A model generated the notes under the pieces. The model was not told the DNA's origin, did no database searches, and saw only the letters and a program-made list of their open reading frames with translations. The translations under genes and the position numbers were made by a program. Shown piece after piece: positions 1 through 4,704 of a stretch of 6,781 nucleotides of DNA (positions within the stretch are counted from its first letter, which is position 1; the number at the start of each line of letters is the position of its first letter). Source of the stretch: Candidatus Heimdallarchaeota archaeon AB_125 (GTDB lineage Archaea; Asgardarchaeota; Heimdallarchaeia; Heimdallarchaeales; Heimdallarchaeaceae); contig MEHH01000154.1 in assembly GCA_001940755.1 (NCBI GenBank), forward strand, positions 1 to 6,781, written 5' to 3'.

Positions 1-1
1 A

Positions 2-604
2 ATCTATGTAGGGGAAGTTGAATCTCTAACTAAAGAAGAAGTGATTACTATTCTTCCTGAAGGAGTAGCAGTTGTTGGAGATCAAGATTTATGGAAGGCA
101 AAATTGTTAGAGTTTTTTGAAGGAAAAATTATCGAAAGACGAAGAACTAAACTGTCTCATCAAAACCTTAGTTTAGAAAAATTAATGGGTTTAAAGAAAC
201 ATCTTCCAGAAGGATATGTACTAGAGAGAGTAGATAAGGAAACAGCTGAAAAATTACCAGAAATACTCAAAGTTCATATTCCAATTTTATATGGTTCTGT
301 TGATAATTTCATGGAACAAAGTATAGGTTTTTGTGTAAAGAAAGGTGATGAAGCAGTAAGCATGGCATCTTCAACTGTACCATATACAAGTTTGTTAGAA
401 ATGCAAGTAGCGACAGTTGATTCACCAGAGTTTAGAAGAAAAGGATTCGGAACAGCTGCAAGTATAGCTCTAATAGAATATTGTTTAGAGAATGGAATTG
501 TACCAGTTTGGGAAGCAGCTAATGACAGATCTGTTGAGATGGCCTTGAAACTTGGTTACACTAACCCACAAGATATTTATCAATACTACTGGAAGAATGA
601 TTAA
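2..604 (+). CDS. GNAT-family N-acetyltransferase, 5' end outside window
   Basis: Predicted acetyl-CoA-dependent N-acetyltransferase of the GNAT fold; substrate unknown. The frame is open back to base 2, so the GTG at 41 is probably an internal valine and roughly the first fifth of the protein is outside the window. Seen: P-E-G-Y-x-L-E-R-V-D (about 225-255), S-V-D-N-F with G-F-C-V (about 296-336), the acetyl-CoA pyrophosphate loop R-R-K-G-F-G at 434-451 in the usual place after strand Q-V-A-T-V-D, then W-E-A-A-N-D-R-S and a final K-L-G-Y. This order matches the GNAT_acetyltran-type family (Pfam PF12746 as I remember it), whose members are usually around 240-270 residues; 200 codons are visible. 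The gene is intact to its TAA and converges on the minus-strand operon with only 19 bases between the stops. Fold assignment is confident; substrate is not. Confidence 0.85.
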   Translation: MYVGEVESLTKEEVITILPEGVAVVGDQDLWKAKLLEFFEGKIIERRRTKLSHQNLSLEKLMGLKKHLPEGYVLERVDKETAEKLPEILKVHIPILYGSVDNFMEQSIGFCVKKGDEAVSMASSTVPYTSLLEMQVATVDSPEFRRKGFGTAASIALIEYCLENGIVPVWEAANDRSVEMALKLGYTNPQDIYQYYWKND

Positions 605-630
605 TCTAGATAATCACTTTCATCTAGATT
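603..630. terminator. 9-bp inverted repeat spanning two convergent stop codons
   Basis: AATCTAGAT (603-611) and ATCTAGATT (622-630) form a perfect 9-bp inverted repeat with a 10-base loop. It covers most of the TAA of the acetyltransferase and the TAG of the convergent Rossmann gene. On the plus strand it is followed by a T-rich stretch (631-641). The position suggests a bidirectional transcript-end structure, but archaeal termination depends mainly on T-tracts rather than hairpins, so the function is inferred. Confidence 0.35.
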
Positions 631-1214
631 TCTTTTACCTTCAAAAATAACTCAGAACTATTCCAGTTTTCATGGTGTCTGTTGAAGAACTTTGCTAGAT
701 GTTTTTCTCCAAAAAGCTTCATTTGTGATTCATAACACATGAGAGCAGAGAATTTGGTTTTTTCATAACCTTTGATAGAATTAGCAACAAATTCCCAATC
801 TAAATCCAGATATTTGGAAGGTATGAGTTTTTCGATTTCATTTCCAGAAATCGTCGAGTTAATGACAGATGTGATAATGAACCATTTGAAAGTAGAAGAA
901 TCAGGTTTTTTTGATCCTAGTGAAATAATCTGCTTTCCAAGATAGTGCTTTTTTCTTATTCTAGTACTGACCATTCCATAAGAATCGAGATAGAATATGA
1001 AACTATCAAAGAGTGCATTATCTACCATGTACATTAGGGATGCTAGAAAAATCTCGACATGATCAAAATGGTTCCCTACTCCTAAGTGGGTATAGATTTT
1101 AGATTTAGGATTTTTCTCAAAGATTTCAGTATCAAAACCATTCATTTGTAGATAACAACTTGCGGACAAGCCTGCTATTCCAGCTCCAATAATAATTGCT
1201 TTTTTGCCAGTCAT
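624..1214 (-). CDS. short Rossmann (FAD/NAD-binding) protein, oxidoreductase-like N-terminus
   Basis: The 196-residue product begins with a dinucleotide-binding fold: strand K-A-I-I-I, then G-A-G-I-A-G (residues 10-15), a helix, strand T-E-I-F and acidic E33 that would bind the ribose. This start resembles FAD-dependent oxidoreductases of the phytoene-desaturase/NAD_binding_8 type. Those enzymes are usually 400-500 residues and carry a P-G-G motif just after the acid; here that motif and the rest of the catalytic body are missing, and residues 36-196 are a sequence I do not recognise. It could be a remnant of a larger enzyme or a distinct small family. Start: ATG at 1214 is preferred over the in-frame GTG at 1223, because that GTG lies inside a near-perfect ribosome site AGGTGAT (1225-1219) four bases before the ATG. 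It starts five bases after the tetR stop, so it is last in a three-gene operon. Confidence 0.6.
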   Translation of the reverse strand: MTGKKAIIIGAGIAGLSASCYLQMNGFDTEIFEKNPKSKIYTHLGVGNHFDHVEIFLASLMYMVDNALFDSFIFYLDSYGMVSTRIRKKHYLGKQIISLGSKKPDSSTFKWFIITSVINSTISGNEIEKLIPSKYLDLDWEFVANSIKGYEKTKFSALMCYESQMKLFGEKHLAKFFNRHHENWNSSELFLKVKEI

Positions 1215-1218
1215 GTTT

Positions 1219-1225
1219 ATCACCT
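1219..1225 (-). promoter_or_regulatory. ribosome binding site AGGTGAT for the Rossmann gene
   Basis: On the minus strand AGGTGAT is followed by AAAC and ATG (1214). It is complementary to the conserved 3' end of archaeal 16S rRNA and contains the tetR stop codon TGA (1222-1220). It settles the start at 1214 and shows that the gene is set up for translational coupling. Confidence 0.7.
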
Positions 1226-1813
1226 ACTTTGAATTATATTATCAATCATTTTTTCTAGAAACTCATCTCGTTGTTTCTTATCATAGAAATCATAACCTGT
1301 TGTTTTATGAGTAACTTCTGACCTGATGAAAGCGAGCTGAGCACCAGATAGAAGAGTATGTGCAATAATCCTAATTTCTTCCTCAGGTTTTTTATCCTCA
1401 TAAATCTCTCTAAAAATCATCATATATTTGTCTATTGAACGAGATGTGTTATCATCAATTGCAGGATTCAAGTAATCATGAATCATGGATATTTTTCCAA
1501 AAAGAGGATTAGTATCAATTAAGTCTCCTGTTCCCTTTAACATGATTTTTAGCTTGTCAATAGGAGGCATTTTCATTGTTTCATAAATTGCATCCCATCG
1601 GTCAATAATCCTATTAGTGTCATAACGAATCGCCTCACTAATTAGGTTATCTTTGGTTTGGAAATGATAATTGATAATTCCTACACCTTTAATACCTGCT
1701 TTCTGAACAATTTTACGAACTGAAACCTCATCTGTACTTCCAGCTTCTCTTAATAATTCTAAAGTAGCATCGATGATTTTCTGTTTAGTATTTTCACTAG
1801 TTTTGCTGTTCAT
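1220..1813 (-). CDS. TetR/AcrR-family transcriptional repressor
   Basis: One-domain-plus-ligand-pocket regulator of 197 residues, a normal TetR length. The N-terminal part (about residues 9-58) is a typical TetR DNA-binding domain: T-K-Q-K-I-I-D-A-T-L-E-L-L helix, then V-S-V-R-K-I-V-Q-K-A-G-I and the recognition-helix end N-Y-H-F-Q-T-K-D-N-L, equivalent to the family's Y-x-H-F-x-x-K-x-x-L. The C-terminal two thirds is helical and variable, as expected for ligand binding and dimerisation; the inducer cannot be read from sequence. ATG at 1813 is preferred to GTG at 1822, because that GTG lies in the GGTG ribosome site. The gene overlaps the upstream membrane-protein gene by 17 bases and is followed after five bases by the Rossmann gene. 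A palindrome at the operon promoter is the obvious candidate binding site, so negative autoregulation is inferred. Confidence 0.9.
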   Translation of the reverse strand: MNSKTSENTKQKIIDATLELLREAGSTDEVSVRKIVQKAGIKGVGIINYHFQTKDNLISEAIRYDTNRIIDRWDAIYETMKMPPIDKLKIMLKGTGDLIDTNPLFGKISMIHDYLNPAIDDNTSRSIDKYMMIFREIYEDKKPEEEIRIIAHTLLSGAQLAFIRSEVTHKTTGYDFYDKKQRDEFLEKMIDNIIQSR

Positions 1814-2249
1814 TATAAACACCAGATTTATCTAAATTTATTGCGAACAATTCTTCATTTTTAGGCCATTTGAATACCAATAATGCTATGATTACCATTG
1901 CACTAACCACAGGTCCTGCTATCCAATTCATTGGTTCAGGTGCTAATCCATCCCATAAGAACAAGTAAGCGATCAGAGAAATGAAAGAAGCTACAATGGC
2001 AACAATTTTCCATTCTTCCCTCTTCAAGAGTAGTATTATACCTGCTGCAACAAAGCCTAAAATTGTTAAACTCCAGAGTATAAGACCAATAATAGTAACA
2101 GCTGTTGTTCCTAATGCATTAGATAATATCCATGATTGTCTAGTCCATCCAACATATTCACCTGTATTAGGATCAAAGATACTAAATTCAAACGTAATAT
2201 GTATCAATCCATGAATTATAAGCAATGCAGATATCCATTTTCCTTTCAT
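1797..2249 (-). CDS. small four-helix membrane protein, function unknown
   Basis: A 150-residue integral membrane protein with four predicted transmembrane helices: about residues 4-21 (with H-G-L-I-H inside the first helix), 48-75, 80-99 and 109-127. A short extramembrane loop after helix 1 contains F-D-P-N-T-G-E-Y-V-G-W, and a roughly 23-residue polar tail ends the protein. I do not recognise a named family; an H-x-L-I-H first helix recurs in small 4TM proteins of archaea and bacteria, some next to TetR genes, but I cannot assign a function. It is the first gene of the operon, directly downstream of the TATA box and palindromic operator, and so is the gene most tightly under TetR control. 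ATG at 2249 is preferred to GTG at 2258, which lies in a GTGA ribosome-site-like motif nine bases upstream. A transporter, sensor or redox-partner role would all be guesses. Confidence 0.75.
   Translation of the reverse strand: MKGKWISALLIIHGLIHITFEFSIFDPNTGEYVGWTRQSWILSNALGTTAVTIIGLILWSLTILGFVAAGIILLLKREEWKIVAIVASFISLIAYLFLWDGLAPEPMNWIAGPVVSAMVIIALLVFKWPKNEELFAINLDKSGVYNEQQN
1820..1823 (-). promoter_or_regulatory. ribosome binding site GGTG for tetR
   Basis: GGTG lies six bases before the ATG at 1813, inside the end of the upstream membrane-protein gene. Its last three bases are the alternative in-frame GTG, which argues that this GTG is ribosome site rather than start codon. Confidence 0.5.
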
Positions 2250-2264
2250 TCTTTTCACTATTTA

Positions 2265-2293
2265 TTGAACACTGTTTTGAACACTGTTCAAAA
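2265..2293. promoter_or_regulatory. palindromic operator with tandem half-copy, probable TetR site
   Basis: TTTTGAACACTGTTCAAAA (2275-2293) is a perfect 19-bp palindrome centred on C2284. The 12-mer TTGAACACTGTT occurs twice back to back (2265-2276 and 2277-2288); the first copy keeps only the inner AACACTGTT symmetry. The site lies between the TATA box (2297-2304) and the first gene, over the position where transcription should start. A bound repressor there would block polymerase. TetR proteins typically bind palindromes of this size, and a tetR gene lies in the same operon, so the assignment is a strong inference but has not been shown. Confidence 0.75.
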
Positions 2294-2296
2294 ACA

Positions 2297-2304
2297 TATA
2301 TAAA
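2297..2304 (-). promoter_or_regulatory. TATA box of the membrane protein-tetR-Rossmann operon
   Basis: On the minus strand CAAAGG (2310-2305, possible BRE) precedes TTTATATA (2304-2297). Expected initiation about 25 bases downstream falls near 2275, inside the palindrome, leaving a leader of about 25 bases before ATG 2249. Confidence 0.65.
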
Positions 2305-2322
2305 CCTTTGGAAATGAAAGTT

Positions 2323-2342
2323 AAAAATAAAAAAAAGAAAAA
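2323..2342 (-). terminator. oligo-T terminator after the NosD-like gene
   Basis: Read on the minus strand, a 20-base run consisting of T with only three interruptions begins about ten bases after the NosD-like stop codon. T-tracts on the non-template strand are the standard archaeal termination signal. It separates this gene from the TATA box of the next operon by under 20 bases. Confidence 0.65.
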
Positions 2343-2351
2343 TGAGGGCGG

Positions 2352-3500
2352 TTAATTCTTCCTTCTTCTGAAGAACAGATAAGCTGAGATAGAAGCGACT
2401 AGAAGTATAGCTAAAGACATGTTTGAAAACTCTGGTATTTCTGGAATGGCATTCAATGGATAAGGATCAACAGAACTAGAAGTACCATCTATAGAATAAC
2501 TTCCAGATACCCAATCTGAATAGAAATTACCCTCTAAAGTCACAGTGTCGAACCAGATGTTGTTACTTCCGTCATCATTTGCTTGCACTCCTCCTCCGTT
2601 GTTGTCTATGAATGCGTTATGATGAAGAATATTATCAGCTGAAGTTAACATAATATAAATACCATAATCTGTATTATTTTGGAGAAGATTATTCTTGAAA
2701 ACTGTATCATAACAATGACTTGCATCTATTCCATTGTTAGTATTATTGACTAGAATATTGTTTGTAATAGTGTCATTGTAAGCTTCATATATAAACATAC
2801 CAACATAATTATGTGAACAATTATTGTAGCTAATAACAGTGTTAGAACAGTGATCTGTCATCATCCCATAATCATTACTTCCAAAGCAAGTGTTTCTACT
2901 TATAGACAAATTTTGAGAATATTCAACATAAATCCCTTCATTTTTTGACGTAACTATATTCTCTGAGACAGTAGTGAAATCACTATCTACTATTTCCATT
3001 CCAATAGTTTCAGAATCTATTGTATTTCCAGATATAACAGAATAATTCCCACCAACCATATCGATTCCTGGATTGTATGCAGTAGTGATAATATTATTCA
3101 GAATACTTACAGTTCCTTCACCCATATCATAGTACTTACCTAGATAAATTCCTGTGTTGGTATCTGACCAAAGAAAACAATTCTGTATAACAAAATGTTC
3201 TGTATTATTGCCACTAAAAATTATTGGGTAATCACCTGAAACTGTTATATTGTAGTTTTCTATTCTATAAGGGTCTCCTGGTGCTCCTGTTCCGGGGAAA
3301 CTATAATCTGTAAAGTTAGAATCATATTCTATATAGATAGGTCCATGGGGAGTTAAAGCTTGTAATGATGGATATTCTGGAATTTCATTTGATTGAATCT
3401 CTGCACTATTAACTCCTATTGAAGAGTTAAGAGAAGATAGAAACAATCCTATTAGTAATATAAGAAGTAAGTTGGTTACTTTGATTTTAATTTGTTTCAT
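2352..3500 (-). CDS. NosD-like secreted right-handed beta-helix protein with PEF-like C-terminal anchor
   Basis: A 382-residue exported protein. Residues 1-33 are a signal peptide (K-x-K-x-K, then a leucine/isoleucine core). After a short spacer comes T-P-H-G-P-I-Y-I with F-P-G-T-G-x-P-G-D-P-Y-R-I-E, the usual entry to archaeal NosD/CASH-type beta-helices. Residues about 100-300 form at least eight rungs with asparagine ladders spaced 22-24 residues (near 107, 135, 158, 180, 202, 226, 247, 270, 294), followed by G-N-F-Y-S-D-W and D-P-Y-P-L, a typical closing segment. The end is P-E-F (356-358), a hydrophobic helix and R-R-R-K, like a PEF-CTERM sorting signal processed by an archaeosortase or else a plain membrane anchor. 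There are many N-x-S/T sites. Such folds often bind or cleave polysaccharide or act in surface layers; no catalytic residues can be assigned. Single gene, purine-rich ribosome site, own terminator. Confidence 0.85.
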   Translation of the reverse strand: MKQIKIKVTNLLLILLIGLFLSSLNSSIGVNSAEIQSNEIPEYPSLQALTPHGPIYIEYDSNFTDYSFPGTGAPGDPYRIENYNITVSGDYPIIFSGNNTEHFVIQNCFLWSDTNTGIYLGKYYDMGEGTVSILNNIITTAYNPGIDMVGGNYSVISGNTIDSETIGMEIVDSDFTTVSENIVTSKNEGIYVEYSQNLSISRNTCFGSNDYGMMTDHCSNTVISYNNCSHNYVGMFIYEAYNDTITNNILVNNTNNGIDASHCYDTVFKNNLLQNNTDYGIYIMLTSADNILHHNAFIDNNGGGVQANDDGSNNIWFDTVTLEGNFYSDWVSGSYSIDGTSSSVDPYPLNAIPEIPEFSNMSLAILLVASISAYLFFRRRKN

Positions 3501-3515
3501 TCCTTTCCTTTCCTT
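3501..3515 (-). promoter_or_regulatory. tandem AAGGA ribosome-site region before the NosD-like gene
   Basis: Three back-to-back copies of AAGGA (minus strand) run directly into the ATG at 3500. Any GGA could pair with 16S rRNA; the copy about 5-10 bases upstream is best placed. The short tandem repeat could vary in number, but nothing here shows that it does. Confidence 0.4.
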
Positions 3516-3555
3516 TATTTACTTATTTTTTTCTAATTTCTTATTATTATCAATA

Positions 3556-3563
3556 TTATTTAA
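3556..3563 (-). promoter_or_regulatory. candidate TATA box of the NosD-like gene
   Basis: TTAAATAA on the minus strand lies about 56 bases before the ATG and would give a leader of about 35 bases. The region is very AT-rich and another TATA-like string, AAATATAT at 3601-3608, could serve either this gene or the divergent DUF998 gene, so confidence is low. Confidence 0.3.
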
Positions 3564-3714
3564 GCATTCCTTGAAAAATACCGTTTTAAGAGTTCTACTC
3601 AAATATATCATAAGAAAGGAAAACCATTTATGGATTGATTTTTCATTCAATTGCTAAAAATCTAAGTGCTTTTTATTCACATTTTCTTTTTTCTATTTTC
3701 AAGGCAATTTTTTT

Positions 3715-4440
3715 ATGCATGTTAGTTTTACAAGTTTCAATATGAGTAAAACAATCAGTAAGTTTTACGATAAGGTTCCTTCCTTTATCTGGGGGTACAT
3801 CGGAGTCAGTGTTCCAGTTATTGCCATGTTTATAACGGCCTTAATCTACAGAGATCCTCTTAATGCTAGGTTTTCAATTTTCAATATGTTTGTATCGGAA
3901 CTAGGAGAAAGAGCTATCTCTCAGACTGCATGGCTGTTCAATTGGGGGTTGATAATAGGTGGGATTCCTTTAATTTTATTTATGATTGGATTAGGAATAA
4001 AATACAAATCAGTGTATGGGTGGATTTGTACTGCAGGAGGTTTATTTTGTTCAATTAGTGCATTCTTCGTAGGTATTTTTCCTATGGATTTTGGTAGTGA
4101 ATTATATATGACAGGGCATGTCATTTCAGCTCTCAGCTTCTTCTATGGAGGAATGGCAACTGTATTTCTCTTCTCAATTTTAATCTTTATAGATAAGAAA
4201 AAAGTTCTACCTAAATGGTTGGGTATTTTTGGTTTACTTGTAGCAGTTATCTTTGCATTATTTATTTTTTTACCTGAAGGAGCACTTGATGATATTATGG
4301 TTCGTCCAAGAGATAGATTCTTATTAATTTCTTTCTTGGAGTGGCTAGTTGTCTTCTCAATCTTTTCCTGGATTTTAACAATTTCAATAACTTTGAATAT
4401 TCAAAGAAGGAAGAAAATAAAAATTGAGATGGAAAGATAG
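3715..4440 (+). CDS. DUF998-family six-helix membrane protein
   Basis: A 241-residue membrane protein with six predicted helices: about residues 24-45, 74-95, 100-122, 135-159, 168-187 and 202-228. It matches the DUF998 pattern: S-E-L-G (61-64) after helix 1, F-N-W-G-L-I-I-G-G starting helix 2, C-S-I-S-A-F-F-V-G-I-F-P-M-D closing helix 3, and G-H-x-x-x-A at the start of helix 4. DUF998 proteins are common in archaea and bacteria and have no established function. The start is uncertain: ATG 3715 has no ribosome site, and ATG 3742 (M-S-K-T-I-S-K) also has none but has a T-rich TATA-like stretch (3708-3716) about 27 bases upstream, which would suit a leaderless transcript. The gene stands alone, divergent from the NosD-like gene. 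The basic tail R-R-K-K-I-K-I is probably cytoplasmic. Confidence 0.8.
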   Translation: MHVSFTSFNMSKTISKFYDKVPSFIWGYIGVSVPVIAMFITALIYRDPLNARFSIFNMFVSELGERAISQTAWLFNWGLIIGGIPLILFMIGLGIKYKSVYGWICTAGGLFCSISAFFVGIFPMDFGSELYMTGHVISALSFFYGGMATVFLFSILIFIDKKKVLPKWLGIFGLLVAVIFALFIFLPEGALDDIMVRPRDRFLLISFLEWLVVFSIFSWILTISITLNIQRRKKIKIEMER

Positions 4441-4701
4441 TATAATGTAAATGGTCTAAAACTGCTTAATTTATCGATTTTCATGATTTAAACCATTAGG
4501 TTATTGTGATACTTTATGTCAAAATTTTGAGTATATATCTAATCAGTCGAAATGAAGATACAAAAAGAGAAAAACGAAAGGGCTTTTTATTTCTAGAGTT
4601 GTTTATCTTATGCAAAAAATTGATTTGCAGTATAACTAACTTAATCAATACTAAATCATAAAACTATTTGTTCAGTAAGAAGAAAACCTAGATAATGGGG
4701 G
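4441..4701. other. intergenic region between the DUF998 and PAS genes
   Basis: No convincing gene is present. Seen here: an imperfect inverted repeat just after the DUF998 stop (4450-4497), a TATA-like TATATAT (4532-4538), an A-rich stretch with AAAAAG...CTTTTT pairing followed by T-rich sequence (4562-4591) that might end transcription, and TATAAC (4631-4636), about 65 bases before the PAS frame, as a candidate promoter. None of these is strong enough to assign by itself. Confidence 0.4.
4450..4497. repeat. imperfect 11-bp inverted repeat after the DUF998 gene
   Basis: AATGGTCTAAA (4450-4460) pairs with TTTAAACCATT (4487-4497) with one C/A mismatch and a 26-base loop. It starts ten bases after the DUF998 stop. 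It could be a transcript 3'-end structure or a protein site; chance cannot be excluded in such AT-rich DNA. Confidence 0.25.
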
Positions 4702-4704
4702 ATT
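4695..4704 (+). other. ATG-GGGGG junction: possible one-base frameshift at the PAS gene start
   Basis: The ATG at 4695 reads M-G-D-stop. With four Gs instead of five it would read M-G-I-N-I-T-E-E-I-R-V-I and run into the receiver frame without interruption. A one-base error or length change in this G run is the simplest explanation for the missing start. Alternatively, GGGGGAT acts as a ribosome site for a non-standard ATT or ATC start. Confidence 0.55.

Noticed and set aside
1981..2214. Plus-strand open frame of 77 codons
   Set aside because: Antisense to the four-helix membrane protein, with no ribosome site and no recognisable domain; a shadow frame.
2600..3200. Repeated motifs in the NosD-like gene as a CRISPR or DNA tandem repeat
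   Set aside because: Repeats are at protein level (asparagine-rich beta-helix rungs of 22-24 residues); the DNA units differ.
3472..3657. Plus-strand frame coding 61 mostly hydrophobic residues
   Set aside because: Begins inside the NosD-like gene on the opposite strand; its hydrophobicity comes from T-rich promoter DNA.
3921..4124. Minus-strand frame of 67 codons
   Set aside because: Antisense to the DUF998 gene, no domain or ribosome site.
4552..4596. Tiny frame M-K-I-Q-K-E-K-N-E-R-A-F-Y-F after a TATA-like string
   Set aside because: Only 14 codons, no ribosome site, and likely by chance in AT-rich DNA.
4665..4676. TTTGTTCAG as a second TetR operator upstream of the PAS gene
   Set aside because: Only one half-site matches; no palindromic partner.
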